From Tepidamorphaceae bacterium (lineage in GTDB: Bacteria; Pseudomonadota; Alphaproteobacteria; Rhizobiales; Tepidamorphaceae): a DNA stretch of 64,000 bases. This document shows, in pieces, positions 46,314 to 56,750 of this stretch. The notes beneath the pieces are model-generated. The model had not been told where the DNA came from and did not search any database. It saw nothing but the letters and a program-made list of their open reading frames with translations. Position numbers and translations under genes: made by a program. Each line of letters starts with the position of its first letter. The first letter of the stretch is position 1. Location of the stretch: assembly GCA_028279445.1 (NCBI GenBank), contig JANQNT010000005.1, positions 58,371 through 122,370 of the forward strand, read 5' to 3'.

Positions 46314-46753
46314 TTGATAATGGCGCGTTCCACGCGTCGCGGCAGATTCGAATGCCGGTGTCGGACCTATTGTGCCGGCATCACAGCGTTCGTGAACGAG
46401 GAATTCGGCCGGCGGGCGGCGAAACGTCCGGCCCTGACGGCCCACAACCCCAGGGAACGAGGCCCTGGCCCATCGGGCGATCAACGCGAGACCAGGCCAT
46501 CAACGCGAGACATTGAGACCTCAATAGTGATGATCAGCGCGCACCCGACACACACTGAACCGCGTTCCGCCCCAAAGCGGCGAACGCGGGGCGGAGCTTT
46601 GCGCGCACCATTTCAGGCCTTCGGGGGGCATTCACGCCGCCCGGACGGCAATTGCAACACACCCTTCGACGCGCCGCATCCCGCGGGGCCGGCGGTTACC
46701 GCCTGCGCCCTGCCCTGGAGCGAAGCCGCGTCGATCAGACTTGAGCGGTTACC

Positions 46754-49363
46754 ATGGCAAACAAAATGCTTATCGACGCGGCCCACCCGGAGGAAACACG
46801 GGTGGTCGTCGTACGTGGCAACAGAATCGAGGAATTCGATTTCGAGGCCGCCAGCAAGAAGCAGCTACGCGGCAACATCTATCTGGCGCGCGTAACGCGC
46901 GTCGAACCCTCGCTGCAGGCGGCCTTCGTCGACTACGGCGGAAACCGGCACGGTTTCCTCGCCTTCAGCGAAATCCACCCGGACTACTATCAGATTCCGG
47001 TCGCCGACCGGCAGGCGCTGCTTGACGAGGAGGCCGAGGAGGCCGCCGCGGAAGCCGCTGCCGATGAGCCGAACGGCCAGGCCGATATCGATACGGAAGA
47101 CGGCAAGCAGGCCGCGCTTGACGCCCGGTCCGACGAGGTCACGGCGGATGGCGACGACGCCCCCGACGGCGACGATGACGCGGACGATGGCGATGAGGAC
47201 AACGGCGAGGCAAAAGCACGCGGCAACGGTGTCACCGAGGTCGCCGACGACGACAACGTTGAATCCGTCGGCAGCGAGGACGCGCTGGAAGAAGTGCCGC
47301 AGCGCCGCGCACCGCGGCGGCGGCGCAGCTACAAGATTCAGGAAGTCATCAAGCGCAAGCAGATTCTGCTGGTGCAGGTGGTCAAGGAAGAACGCGGCAA
47401 CAAGGGCGCGGCGCTGACCACCTATCTGTCGCTGGCCGGGCGTTACTGCGTGCTGATGCCCAACACGGCGCGCGGCGGCGGCATCTCGCGCAAGATCACC
47501 ACAGCGTCCGACCGCAAGCGCCTGAAGGACGTGGCGCGCGGCCTGGATGTGCCGGAGGGCATGGGCGTGATCCTGCGCACCGCCGGGGCAAGCCGCACCA
47601 AGGCGGAGATCAAGCGCGACTTCGAATACCTGCTGCGGCTGTGGGAGAACGTGCGCGAGCTGACGCTGACCTCAATGGCGCCAACGCTGGTCTACGAGGA
47701 AGGCAACCTGGTCAAGCGCGCCATCCGCGATCTCTACAACAAGGACATCGACGAGGTGCTGGTCGCCGGCGAGCAGCCCTACCGCGAGGCCAAGGACTTC
47801 ATGCGCATGCTCATGCCGAGCCATGCCAAGAACGTCCACGTCTACAAGGAGCCCGAACCGGTCTTCGTACGCTATGGGGTCGAAGGACAGCTCGACGCCA
47901 TGTTCAGCCCCGAGGTGAAGCTGAAATCGGGCGGCTACGTGGTGATCAACCAGACCGAGGCGCTGGTGGCGATCGACGTCAACTCCGGCAAGGCGACGCG
48001 CGAGCACTCCATCGAGGAAACCGCGCTCAAGACCAATCTCGAGGCGGCGGCGGAAATCTCGCGGCAACTGCGCCTGCGCGATCTGGCGGGCCTGATCGTC
48101 ATCGACTTCATCGACATGGAGGAGAAGCGCAACAACCGGGCCGTCGAGCGCAAGCTGAAAGAGTGCCTGAAATCGGACCGCGCGCGCATCCAGGTCGGCC
48201 GGATCAGCCACTTCGGCCTGCTGGAGATGTCGCGGCAGCGCATCCGCTCCGGGATCATGGAAGGCAGCTTCGAGGTCTGCCCCCATTGCCAGGGGACCGG
48301 CGTAGTGCGTTCGGTCTCCTCGGTTGCGCTGCATGTGCTGCGCGCCATCGAAGAGGAAATGCGCCGCAAGCCGGCTGACCTCTCGATCACCACGCAGTCG
48401 GCCGCGGCAGTCTACATCCTCAACGAGAAGCGCGACCACCTGAGCGCGCTGGAACAGCGCTTCGGCGTGCATGTCACCGTGCATGGCGACGATGCCATCG
48501 CCGCCTCGCTGATGACGCTGGAGCGTCACGCGCCCAGCCGGGGCGCGGCGAGCGAGGCGCGCGCGATCACCGCCGAAGATGCGGTGTTCGACAACGAGGC
48601 TGACGACGAGAGCGCCGAGGCGCGCGACGGCGAAGGCGGCGGCAAGCGCCGGCGCCGGCGGCGCAAGCGGCGCGGCGATGGCGAAACGGCCGAAGCCGGC
48701 GCGGAGGCCGCATCGGATGCCGAGGAGACGGCAGCCGACGCGGAGGCCGGCGATGGCGATAGCGAAGATGGCGGCCGCAAACGCCGCCGGCGCGGACGCC
48801 GCGGCGGACGGCGCAGGCGCGGCCAAGCGTCAGCCGAGGCCACCGAGACACCATCGGAGACCGATGCCGACGCGGTGGAGGCTGACTCCGACGGCGCGAA
48901 TGAGGCCGCTGAGACACCAGAGGTCGAAACGCAAGTGTCCGAGACACCAGTGTCGGAGGATGCGTCCGCATCAGACGACTCTGCATCAGATGAGTCCGTA
49001 TCGGATGAACCCGCTCCCAAGCGCCGTCGTCGTCGCAAGGCCGCGTACAAGGACGAGACCGCCGAACAGGACGCGAAGGCCGAACCGGAGGTCGAGGCAA
49101 CCGAAGAGGTGGCCGCTGAGGCTGAACCGGAGGCCGAAGCGGTAGCGGAGCCCGACGAGCCGGCAGATACCGATGCAGCCGAGACGGCCGCCGAACCGGT
49201 GCCCAATGGCGAGGACGCCGCTCCGGCCGAGGCCGCGCCGGCGGAAACCGCTGACGCGGAGGCCGGGAGCGAGGATATCCCGGCGGAACCGGACGCCGTT
49301 CCCGAAGAGGCCAAGTCCGAAGGGCCGCCGAAACGTGGCTGGTGGAACCGCCCGCTCGGCTGA
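46754..49363 (+). CDS. rne: Ribonuclease E/G
   Basis: This 869-residue endoribonuclease scaffolds the RNA degradosome and processes rRNA, tRNA and mRNA. The N-terminal S1 domain (about 35-265) is interrupted by a 100-residue acidic insertion (about 92-195). The DNase I-like catalytic domain has magnesium ligands Asp408 (AIDVNSGK) and Asp451 (VIDFIDM). The Zn-link is CPHC (C509, C512), followed by the small domain. The C-terminal 270 residues are disordered, with Arg-rich patches (RRRRRKRR and RRRRGRRGG types) among acidic repeats, likely for RNA and partner binding. It converges with an aminotransferase gene 5 bases away. Confidence 0.96.
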   Translation: MANKMLIDAAHPEETRVVVVRGNRIEEFDFEAASKKQLRGNIYLARVTRVEPSLQAAFVDYGGNRHGFLAFSEIHPDYYQIPVADRQALLDEEAEEAAAEAAADEPNGQADIDTEDGKQAALDARSDEVTADGDDAPDGDDDADDGDEDNGEAKARGNGVTEVADDDNVESVGSEDALEEVPQRRAPRRRRSYKIQEVIKRKQILLVQVVKEERGNKGAALTTYLSLAGRYCVLMPNTARGGGISRKITTASDRKRLKDVARGLDVPEGMGVILRTAGASRTKAEIKRDFEYLLRLWENVRELTLTSMAPTLVYEEGNLVKRAIRDLYNKDIDEVLVAGEQPYREAKDFMRMLMPSHAKNVHVYKEPEPVFVRYGVEGQLDAMFSPEVKLKSGGYVVINQTEALVAIDVNSGKATREHSIEETALKTNLEAAAEISRQLRLRDLAGLIVIDFIDMEEKRNNRAVERKLKECLKSDRARIQVGRISHFGLLEMSRQRIRSGIMEGSFEVCPHCQGTGVVRSVSSVALHVLRAIEEEMRRKPADLSITTQSAAAVYILNEKRDHLSALEQRFGVHVTVHGDDAIAASLMTLERHAPSRGAASEARAITAEDAVFDNEADDESAEARDGEGGGKRRRRRRKRRGDGETAEAGAEAASDAEETAADAEAGDGDSEDGGRKRRRRGRRGGRRRRGQASAEATETPSETDADAVEADSDGANEAAETPEVETQVSETPVSEDASASDDSASDESVSDEPAPKRRRRRKAAYKDETAEQDAKAEPEVEATEEVAAEAEPEAEAVAEPDEPADTDAAETAAEPVPNGEDAAPAEAAPAETADAEAGSEDIPAEPDAVPEEAKSEGPPKRGWWNRPLG

Positions 49364-49368
49364 GCCGA

Positions 49369-50547
49369 TCAGGATCGCAGGAACGTGGCGAGACGGTCGA
49401 GCGCGCGTTCGACCGTCTCGGTCGATCCCGCAAAGGACAGCCGCAGGAAGCGGTCGCCGGCGACGGGATCAAAATCCGGACCCGGCGTCGCGGCAACGCT
49501 CGCTTCGCTCAGCAGGCGGGCCGCGAAACCACGCGAATCGTTGCTGAACCGGGCGATATCCGCATAGATGTAGAAGGCACCGTCGGCGGGATAGAAGCGG
49601 TCGATACCCATGGCTGGCAGCCGCCCCAGCAGGATGTCGCGGTTCCTGGCGTAGACCGCCTTGTTGACCTCAAGCTCCTCGGTCGCGTCGAAGGCGGCTA
49701 TGGCGGCGATCTGTGAGATCGCGGGCGCGCAGATGAACAGGTTCTGCGCCAGGCGCTCGAAGGTGCGCGCCATATACTCCGGCACCACCATCCAGCCGAT
49801 GCGCCAGCCGGTCATGCAGTAGTACTTCGAGAACGAGTTGATGATGATGGCGTCCGCATCGTGGTTCAGCGCTGTATCGGTCGCCGCGCCGTAGGTGAGC
49901 CCGTGATAAATCTCGTCGGAGATCAGCCACAGGCCGAGACGCCGTGCCTCGGCGGCGATCTCGCTCAGGTGGTCGGGTGCAATCACGGTGCCGGTGGGAT
50001 TGCCGGGACTGGCCAGCAACAGGCCCGCGAGCGGGTGGGAGGCGTGCAGCGACGCGATGTCCTGCGCGGTGGGTGACGCGCGATCGGCGAGGTCCGTCTC
50101 GATCCAGCCAACCGACAGCCCCAGTGCCTTCAGGATGTTGCGGTAGGCGGGGTAGCCGGGCCTCGTCAGCGCGACATGCTCGCCTGCCTCGAACAGCGCC
50201 AGGAAGGCGAGCACGAAGCCGCCCGAGGACCCCGGCGTGATGATCACCCGCTGCGGCGATACCTCGACGCCATAGATGTCGGCATAATGGCGCGCGATGC
50301 GCTCGCGCAGGGCCGGCAAGCCGGTCGACTCCGTGTAGCCAAGCCCGTTGCCATCGAGCGCGGCGCGGGCGGCATCGAGCACGGCGCGCGGCGGAGGTGC
50401 CGCCGGCTGCCCGACCTCAAGATGGCAGATGTCGGCGCCCACGGCCGCGCGTGCATGGGCCTCGCGCAGCACGTCCATCGCCAGGAACGGTTCGACATCG
50501 GCACGCTGTGAAACGCCGCGCGCGCGGGGGCTGGCTGCAATGCTCAT
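49369..50547 (-). CDS. PLP-dependent aminotransferase, class I/II
   Basis: This 392-residue fold-type I aminotransferase has SPGNPTG (N183), SDEIYHGL (D211) and the Schiff-base lysine in SFSKYYCMTGWRIGW (K241). The C-terminal FLRLSFAG holds the substrate-carboxylate Arg. It resembles aspartate/aromatic-type aminotransferases. The true amino donor cannot be told from sequence. It is divergent from the M48 protease gene. Confidence 0.92.
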   Translation of the reverse strand: MSIAASPRARGVSQRADVEPFLAMDVLREAHARAAVGADICHLEVGQPAAPPPRAVLDAARAALDGNGLGYTESTGLPALRERIARHYADIYGVEVSPQRVIITPGSSGGFVLAFLALFEAGEHVALTRPGYPAYRNILKALGLSVGWIETDLADRASPTAQDIASLHASHPLAGLLLASPGNPTGTVIAPDHLSEIAAEARRLGLWLISDEIYHGLTYGAATDTALNHDADAIIINSFSKYYCMTGWRIGWMVVPEYMARTFERLAQNLFICAPAISQIAAIAAFDATEELEVNKAVYARNRDILLGRLPAMGIDRFYPADGAFYIYADIARFSNDSRGFAARLLSEASVAATPGPDFDPVAGDRFLRLSFAGSTETVERALDRLATFLRS

Positions 50548-50777
50548 GGCTGTATCGACGTTTTCCTGGACACGGGGACGCCGGCCGGCAGGCGAACTGC
50601 CATGCTGCCGACAAATTGTTGCCCGACGAATGCACCATCAGGGTTGAGAAACGCGTTGTCGCCCGCCGGACACCGGTTCGGCAAGGGCGTTATCGCGATT
50701 GTTTGATTGCGGCCTATTTGACCGGGCCTCGGCAATCGTGACCTAGTACCAGCATAGCGAAAGAGGACATCGACAGC

Positions 50778-52175
50778 ATGCGCGCAGCCTCCCCTCCTGA
50801 GCGGGTGCGCCAAAGGCGGATCGACCCATGGCGCTCGGCGCGCCTTGTGTGCGTCGCGTTGCTGGCGTTGGCGCTTGCGTTGCCGGCCTTCGCGGTGCCG
50901 GCGCAGGCACAGGGGCGCATCTCGCTGGTACGGGACGCGGAAATCGAGGCGCTGCTGCGCGATTACACCGCGCCGATCCTGCGGGTGTCCGGTGTCGGCG
51001 GACAGGGGCTGACGATCTACCTGGTCGGCAGCCGCGACTTCAACGCCTTCGTCGCCGACGGGCGGCGCATCTTCGTCAACGTCGGCGTGCTGATGCAGGC
51101 GGAGACGCCGAACGAGGTGATCGGCGTCATGGCGCACGAGATCGCCCATATCGCCGGCGGGCATCTGGCGCGGCTGCGCAACGAAATGCGCGCTGCGTCG
51201 GCCGCGATGATCCTGCAGATGATCCTCGCCGGCGCGGCCGCGGCGGCCGGCAGCGGCGAAGGCGCCGCGGCGGTGGTCACCGGCGGTCAGCAGGCGATCC
51301 AGCGCACGCTGCTCTCCTACCGCCGCTCGGAGGAACGCGCCGCCGACCGCGCGGCGGTGAACTATCTCAATGCCACAGGCCAATCGTCCAAGGGCATGTT
51401 GCGGACATTCGAGCGCTTCGCCGACCAGCAGATGTTTACCGCGCGCTATGTGGACCCCTACGCGGTGAGCCACCCCATGCCGCGCGACCGCATCGCCGCG
51501 CTGCAGGAGATCGCCACCGCCAGCCCCCACTTCAACAAGACCGACCCGCCCGCGCTGCAACTGCGCCATGAGCTGATGCGCGCCAAGGTCGCCGCCTACA
51601 TGCTGCCGCCGGGCTCGGTGAAGCGGCGCTACCCCAAGGCCAATGCCGACCTGCCCTCGCTCTACGCCCACACCATCGTGCGCATGCGCGCATCGAACTA
51701 TCGCGGCGCGCTGCAGGGCATCGACCGGCTGCTCCAGGCGCAGCCGCAAAACCCCTACTTCTGGGAGATGAAGGGCGAAATCCTGACCAATGCCGGACGC
51801 CCGCGCGAGGCGATCGAGCCGCTGCGTCGGGCGGTATCGCTGGCACCGGGCGACACCGCGCTGCGCGTAGCGCTCGGCAAGGCCTACGTCTTCTCCGGCG
51901 ACAAGGCGCTCGCCGACGATGCGGTCAAGGAATTGACCCGCGTGACCCGCGAGCGGCGCGACCATGCAGAGGCCCAGCAGTATCTGGCGCGGGCCTACGG
52001 GGCACTCGGCCGCATCCCCGAAGCCAATCTGGCCAGCGCCGAACTGGCCCTGGCGCGCGGCGACATCCGGCAGGCCAAGGATTTCGCCACACGGGCGAAA
52101 CAGGGCGCCAAGACAGGCTCGCCGATCTGGCTGCGCGCGGAAGACATCTTGCGCATCCCCCCGCGGGGGCGTTAG
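50778..52175 (+). CDS. Periplasmic M48 metalloprotease with TPR domain (BepA-like)
   Basis: This 465-residue protein has a signal peptide ending AQAQG (about 45) and an M48 domain with zinc motif HEIAHIAGGH (His120, Glu121, His124). A third ligand lies in SEERAADR (Glu186, Asp190). A C-terminal TPR region (about 310-455) follows. BepA/YfgC members assist or degrade outer-membrane proteins stalled during assembly. The next gene encodes a DsbA-like protein, which fits envelope quality control. Confidence 0.93.
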   Translation: MRAASPPERVRQRRIDPWRSARLVCVALLALALALPAFAVPAQAQGRISLVRDAEIEALLRDYTAPILRVSGVGGQGLTIYLVGSRDFNAFVADGRRIFVNVGVLMQAETPNEVIGVMAHEIAHIAGGHLARLRNEMRAASAAMILQMILAGAAAAAGSGEGAAAVVTGGQQAIQRTLLSYRRSEERAADRAAVNYLNATGQSSKGMLRTFERFADQQMFTARYVDPYAVSHPMPRDRIAALQEIATASPHFNKTDPPALQLRHELMRAKVAAYMLPPGSVKRRYPKANADLPSLYAHTIVRMRASNYRGALQGIDRLLQAQPQNPYFWEMKGEILTNAGRPREAIEPLRRAVSLAPGDTALRVALGKAYVFSGDKALADDAVKELTRVTRERRDHAEAQQYLARAYGALGRIPEANLASAELALARGDIRQAKDFATRAKQGAKTGSPIWLRAEDILRIPPRGR

Positions 52176-52231
52176 GTCCAGCACTGAATGCCGCCGATGG
52201 CGGCCGACACAACGCAAAAGGCACATCCCAC

Positions 52232-53032
52232 ATGGACATTCGCAGCCTGCTGACGGGCGCGGGCATCGCCGCGGTTTTCGGCCTTGCCGGGTATTTTCTC
52301 GCTCTCAACGCTGACGGTACGCCGGACCAGGCGGCGCAGGAGACCGCCGGTGCGCTGAGCGAAGCGCAGCAGGAGCAGGTGCGCCAACTGGTGCGCGACA
52401 CGCTGGTCACCAACCTCGACATCATCGATGAGGTCTCGGTGGCGCTGGAAGCCCGCCAGCAGGAAGAGGAACTGGCGCGCCAGCGCCAGACGCTGACGGA
52501 CCGCAAGGACCTGATCTTCCACTCACCCGTTGACCATGTCGCAGGCAACCCGGCCGGCGATGTCACCGTGGTGGAGTTCTTCGACTACAACTGCCCCCAT
52601 TGCCGGCGCGCCTTCGCCGACATCCGGGCGCTGCTCGACAGCGACCCCAATGTGCGTGTCGTGTTCAAGGAGTTTCCGGTGCTGAGCGAGGAGTCCTACG
52701 AGGCCGCCCTCGTCGGCATGGCGATGCAGCGCCAGGGCCTGTACATGCAGTTCCACGAGAAGCTGCTGGTGCGCCAGGACCGCATCACAAAGGACATCGC
52801 GCTCGATGTGGCGCGCGAGCTCGGCGCCGATATGGCGCGGCTGGAGCAAGACCTCGCCGATCCGCAACTCGCCAACAACGTCCGTGACACGCATATGCTG
52901 GCCGACGAACTGGGAATTCGTGCCACCCCGGCCTATGTGGTCGGCGACCGGGTGCTGGTCGGGCTGGCGCCCCTGGCCGAGCTGCAGGAACAGGTCAAGG
53001 CGGTTCGCGAAGCCGGCTGCGCGGTCTGCTGA
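52232..53032 (+). CDS. DsbA-family thiol:disulfide oxidoreductase
   Basis: This 266-residue protein is anchored or exported by an N-terminal hydrophobic segment (about 5-25). A helical stretch (40-90) precedes a thioredoxin fold with active site CPHC (121-124) and the cis-proline loop RATPAY. It resembles the ScsC/Com1 group (DUF-like N-terminal helical region). An extra C-terminal CAVC pair is notable. It follows the M48 gene by 56 bases. Confidence 0.93.
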   Translation: MDIRSLLTGAGIAAVFGLAGYFLALNADGTPDQAAQETAGALSEAQQEQVRQLVRDTLVTNLDIIDEVSVALEARQQEEELARQRQTLTDRKDLIFHSPVDHVAGNPAGDVTVVEFFDYNCPHCRRAFADIRALLDSDPNVRVVFKEFPVLSEESYEAALVGMAMQRQGLYMQFHEKLLVRQDRITKDIALDVARELGADMARLEQDLADPQLANNVRDTHMLADELGIRATPAYVVGDRVLVGLAPLAELQEQVKAVREAGCAVC

Positions 53033-53181
53033 ACCAGACCCGGCCACCAGTTATTCACCGGTTGGACGCGTCCGCGTCTTCCGGCAGCCCTTCATCTGAC
53101 CTATAAGCCTGCCAGGCAACATGACGTCCCTGCCCGCATGTCCGACAAACTCGCGGCAGGGGCCACCCGAAAGACACGCCC

Positions 53182-53619
53182 TTGGCCGGCATCGTCCATA
53201 TCCTGAACGGACCCAACCTCAACCTGCTCGGCACGCGCGAGACGGACACCTACGGTTCCCAGACGCTCGCCGATATCGAGGCGGCCTGCGCGACGCGCGC
53301 CGGCGAACTCGGGCTTTCGGTCGAATTCCATCAGACCAACGATGAAGGCGTGCTGGTGGACCGGCTGCACGCGGCCAACGGCAAGGCCGCCGCGGTGATC
53401 CTCAACGCCGGCGCCTACACCCACACATCGATCGCGCTGCACGACGCCGTCCGGGCCATCGAGGTACCGGTTGTGGAAGTGCATCTTTCGAATGTATATG
53501 CCCGTGAGGATTTCCGGCACCGTTCCATGATCGCGCCGGTGGCGGCAGGGTCCATCGTGGGCTTCGGCGCACGCGGCTACCTGCTGGCGCTGCAGGCGAT
53601 TGCCGACATGCGCGCCTGA
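53182..53619 (+). CDS. aroQ: 3-dehydroquinate dehydratase, type II
   Basis: This 145-residue type II enzyme performs the third shikimate-pathway step. It has the flexible-loop motif GPNLNLLGTRE, catalytic Tyr25, Asn75 (ILNAGAYTHTS), His101 (EVHLSN) and Arg112. No ATG fits, so the start is taken as TTG 53182, which gives the normal N-terminus (MAGIVHILNGPN). aroQ-accB-accC is a common order in alphaproteobacteria. Confidence 0.95.
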   Translation: MAGIVHILNGPNLNLLGTRETDTYGSQTLADIEAACATRAGELGLSVEFHQTNDEGVLVDRLHAANGKAAAVILNAGAYTHTSIALHDAVRAIEVPVVEVHLSNVYAREDFRHRSMIAPVAAGSIVGFGARGYLLALQAIADMRA

Positions 53620-53666
53620 GCCGGCGCACGACGAGTGATGTTTGAGACGACCGTGGCGGAGTTTTG

Positions 53667-54134
53667 ATGGCGAAGCGCAATACCGATATCGACAAGGACC
53701 TGATCCGCGAACTGGCCGCGCTGCTGTCGGAAACCGACCTGAGCGAAATCGAGATCGAGCAGCAGGGCCTGCGCATCCGTGTCGCGCGCCAGCTTGCGGT
53801 GAGCGCGCCCGTGATGGCCGCGCCGGCGGCATCAGCCGCAGAACCGCAAGCGGCTTCGCAAGCCGCTGCACCGGCGCCTGCGGCGGCTGAGAAACCGTCG
53901 GCCGGTGTCGTCACCTCGCCGATGGTCGGCACCGCCTACATGGCGCCAGAGCCCGGCGCGCCGCCATTCGTGGAGGTCGGCGCCAGCGTCAAGGAGGGCC
54001 AGACGGTGATGATCGTGGAGGCCATGAAGACCATGAACCCGATCATCGCGCCGAAAGCCGGCACGGTCAGCGAAATCCTCGTCGAGGACGGCCAGGCGGT
54101 GGAGTATGGCGAGCCGCTGCTGGTGATCAGCTAG
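53667..54134 (+). CDS. accB: Biotin carboxyl carrier protein of acetyl-CoA carboxylase
   Basis: This 155-residue protein has an N-terminal helical part, an Ala/Pro-rich linker (about 45-80) and a biotinyl domain with the biotinylation motif VEAMKTMN (Lys121). It carries biotin between AccC and the carboxyltransferase in fatty acid synthesis. The ATG at 53667 is preferred over a TTG one codon earlier; CGGAG lies 5 bases upstream. accC follows after 18 bases. Confidence 0.96.
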   Translation: MAKRNTDIDKDLIRELAALLSETDLSEIEIEQQGLRIRVARQLAVSAPVMAAPAASAAEPQAASQAAAPAPAAAEKPSAGVVTSPMVGTAYMAPEPGAPPFVEVGASVKEGQTVMIVEAMKTMNPIIAPKAGTVSEILVEDGQAVEYGEPLLVIS

Positions 54135-54152
54135 CGGCGGTACGGCAGGCGG

Positions 54153-55499
54153 ATGTTCGAGAAGGTCCTGATCGCGAACCGTGGCGAGATCGCATTGCGG
54201 GTGCTGCGCGCCTGCAAGGAGATCGGTATCGCCACTGTTGCGGTGCATTCCACCGCCGACAGCGACGCCATGCATGTGCGTCTGGCCGACGAGAGCGTGT
54301 GCATCGGTCCGCCGCAGGCGCGTGAAAGCTATCTCAACATTCCGGGCCTGCTGGCGGCCTGCGAGATCACCGGGGCGGATGCGGTGCATCCAGGCTACGG
54401 CTTCCTGTCGGAGAACGCGCGCTTCGCGGAAATCCTCGACGCCCACGACATCACCTTCATCGGGCCGACGGCCGAGCACATCCGCATCATGGGCGACAAG
54501 ATCGCCGCCAAGAAGACGATTTCAGCCCTTGGCGTGCCGGTCGTTCCAGGCTCCGACGGCGCGGTGGAGAACGACAAGGAGGCACGGAGGATCGCCGAGG
54601 AGATCGGCTATCCGGTGCTGGTCAAGGCAGCGGCCGGCGGCGGCGGCAGGGGCATGAAGGTGGCCCGCTCCGCGGACGAACTCGCCGATGCCATGGCCAC
54701 CGCACGCGCCGAAGCCAGTGCCTCCTTCGGCGACGATGCCCTCTACATGGAGAAGTACCTCGGCAAGCCGCGCCACATCGAGATACAGGTGTTCGGCGAC
54801 GGCAAGGGCAAGGCGGTTCATCTGGGCGAACGCGACTGTTCGCTGCAGCGCCGCCACCAGAAGGTCTGGGAGGAAGCCCCCTCGCCCGGCATCAACGAGG
54901 CGGATCGGGCGCGCATCGGCGGCATCTGCGCCGACGCCATGGCCGATCTCGGCTATCGTGGCGCGGGCACCGTCGAGTTCCTCTACGAGGACGGCGAGTT
55001 CTACTTCATCGAGATGAACACCCGCCTGCAGGTGGAGCATCCGGTGACCGAGATGATTACCGGCATCGACCTGGTGCACGAGCAGATCCGCATTGCCTCA
55101 GGCGCGCCGCTGTCGGTGACGCAGGAGGATGTGAGCCTGTTCGGCCACGCCATCGAATGCCGGGTGAATGCCGAAAACCCGCGCACCTTCGCGCCCTCGC
55201 CGGGCCGCATCCTGTACTACCATCCGCCCGGCGGACTGGGTGTGCGGGTCGATTCCGGCGTCTATCAGGGCTACGCGATCCCGCCCTTCTACGATAGCCT
55301 GATCGGCAAGCTGATCGTGCACGGCAAGAACCGCAACGAATGCCTGATGCGGCTGCGCCGGGCGCTGTCGGAATACGTCATCGACGGCATCGAGACGACC
55401 ATTCCGCTGTTCTCGGAACTGGTCAATCATGCGGATATCGTCGATGGGCGCTATGATATCCACTGGCTTGAGTCGTACCTGGCCGATGGCGAGGACTGA
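54153..55499 (+). CDS. accC: Biotin carboxylase of acetyl-CoA carboxylase
   Basis: This 448-residue ATP-grasp enzyme carboxylates biotin on AccB. It has the N-terminal [13 protein letters not shown], the glycine-rich loop [13 protein letters not shown] (about 156-168) and metal and catalytic residues in [16 protein letters not shown]. Length is standard. It is co-transcribed with accB (18-base gap) and probably aat, which begins within its 3' end. Confidence 0.97.
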   Translation: MFEKVLIANRGEIALRVLRACKEIGIATVAVHSTADSDAMHVRLADESVCIGPPQARESYLNIPGLLAACEITGADAVHPGYGFLSENARFAEILDAHDITFIGPTAEHIRIMGDKIAAKKTISALGVPVVPGSDGAVENDKEARRIAEEIGYPVLVKAAAGGGGRGMKVARSADELADAMATARAEASASFGDDALYMEKYLGKPRHIEIQVFGDGKGKAVHLGERDCSLQRRHQKVWEEAPSPGINEADRARIGGICADAMADLGYRGAGTVEFLYEDGEFYFIEMNTRLQVEHPVTEMITGIDLVHEQIRIASGAPLSVTQEDVSLFGHAIECRVNAENPRTFAPSPGRILYYHPPGGLGVRVDSGVYQGYAIPPFYDSLIGKLIVHGKNRNECLMRLRRALSEYVIDGIETTIPLFSELVNHADIVDGRYDIHWLESYLADGED

Positions 55500-56214
55500 T
55501 CCTGCGGGCGAAAGCGCCCAGGCGGAAGAGGTATCGCACCCCTTGAGCGGAACGTCCGAAGTCGCATTCGAGATCACCCCGACCGTGCTGCTGAAGGCCT
55601 ATGCCTGCGGCATCTTTCCCATGGCCGAGAGCGCCGAGGACGCACAGCTCCACTGGATCGAACCGCATCGGCGCGGCGTGCTGCCGCTGGCCGAGTTCCA
55701 CCTGCCCCGCCGCCTGCACCGCACCATCCGGCAAGGCGGCTTCGAGGTGCGGGTGGACCACGATTTCAATGCGGTGATCGATGGCTGCGCCGAGCCGGCC
55801 ACGGGGCGGCGAAAAACCTGGATAAACGACGAAATCAGAAGGCTTTACGGCGATTTGTTCAAGGCCGGGCACTGCCACACGGTCGAGGTCTGGCGGGGCG
55901 AGGAGATCATCGGAGGGCTGTACGGCGTACGGCTTGGCGGTGCCTTCTTCGGCGAGAGCATGTTCCACCGCGAGCGCGACGCCAGCAAGATCGCGTTGAC
56001 CTACCTGGTGGCCCGTCTCAAGGCCGGCGGGTTCACGCTGCTCGACACCCAGTTCGTCACCGCGCATCTGGGCCAGTTCGGTGTCGTCGAGGTGACACGG
56101 CGCGCCTATCACGCAATGCTCGACGCGGCCCTCGAGGTCGAGGCCGACTTCTACTCGCTGGAGATGCCCAGTTCCTGCGACGACTGCTTGCAGTTGGTCA
56201 GCCAGACGTCATAG
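55486..56214 (+). CDS. aat: Leucyl/phenylalanyl-tRNA-protein transferase
   Basis: This protein of about 242 residues attaches Leu or Phe to proteins with N-terminal Arg or Lys, feeding the N-end rule (ClpS-ClpAP). Characteristic segments are [40 protein letters not shown] and [15 protein letters not shown]. The start is uncertain: ATG 55486 overlaps accC by 14 bases, while a TTG at 55543 would remove 19 residues. Its 3' end overlaps the DUF2155 gene on the other strand by 64 bases. Confidence 0.93.
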   Translation: MARTDPAGESAQAEEVSHPLSGTSEVAFEITPTVLLKAYACGIFPMAESAEDAQLHWIEPHRRGVLPLAEFHLPRRLHRTIRQGGFEVRVDHDFNAVIDGCAEPATGRRKTWINDEIRRLYGDLFKAGHCHTVEVWRGEEIIGGLYGVRLGGAFFGESMFHRERDASKIALTYLVARLKAGGFTLLDTQFVTAHLGQFGVVEVTRRAYHAMLDAALEVEADFYSLEMPSSCDDCLQLVSQTS

Positions 56215-56597
56215 ACGCTGTGCTCCACGGCGTTGAGGCCGGGACTGGCGGCGAACATCCAGCCGGTGAAGATGCGCTGGATCTTGGAGTCCAGCGTCAC
56301 CTCGTCCACCTCCACGAAGGCGGTGGTCTTCGGCGTCTCCGTGGTCGGCCGTGAGAAGCACACCCGCGGCGTCACCTGCAGCGCGCCGAACTGCACCGTC
56401 TCGTCGATCAGCACGTCGAACTTGATGATGCGGCCGGTGATCTTGTCGAGACCGGTGAATTCGGCGATCGGATTGTTGATGCGCTGGGCAACCGCCGGCG
56501 GTGCGCTGAGCGCGACAACCATCAGGCCAAGACACGAGATCGCACAGCACAGGGCCAAACGATGCGCCCTAGCTCCGGGCATAGCGCCCTCGGGCAT
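56151..56597 (-). CDS. DUF2155 family exported protein
   Basis: This 148-residue protein has a signal peptide (about 1-37, ending AVAQ) and a mature part matching the conserved alphaproteobacterial DUF2155 pattern: [42 protein letters not shown] and a last VWLTNCK. Two conserved cysteines could form a disulfide. Function is unknown. The ATG at 56597 has a good GAGGAGG ribosome-binding site 5 bases upstream, better than the ATG at 56624. Confidence 0.88.
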   Translation of the reverse strand: MPEGAMPGARAHRLALCCAISCLGLMVVALSAPPAVAQRINNPIAEFTGLDKITGRIIKFDVLIDETVQFGALQVTPRVCFSRPTTETPKTTAFVEVDEVTLDSKIQRIFTGWMFAASPGLNAVEHSVYDVWLTNCKQSSQELGISSE

Positions 56598-56750
56598 GCC
56601 GCCCTCCTCGTTCTGCGTCGCCATGGCCCTCAGGCCGCCCCGGCGACGTCGTGGCCCCGCGACATGCGCTTTTGCCCTGTTCGCGTGCCGACCGCAACCG
56701 GCTTGTGACCAAAGGACGGTTTGGAAGAACAACTCGGCGAAACCGGTGTC

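Larger units (their letters stand above)
45518..46753. other. Divergent amidase/rne intergenic region with long rne leader
   Basis: About 1.2 kb. It holds a TTAA-rich stretch (45676-45697) nearer the amidase, the candidate rne promoter (45846-45874) and then about 870 bases of probable rne 5' untranslated region with hairpins. Several open frames cross it on both strands, but none has protein-like character or a good start. Confidence 0.55.

Noticed and set aside
45742..46895. Open frames of 74-210 codons in the amidase/rne gap
   Set aside because: They lack ribosome-binding sites, have low-complexity Arg/Ser-rich composition typical of non-coding GC-rich DNA, and contain leader hairpins.
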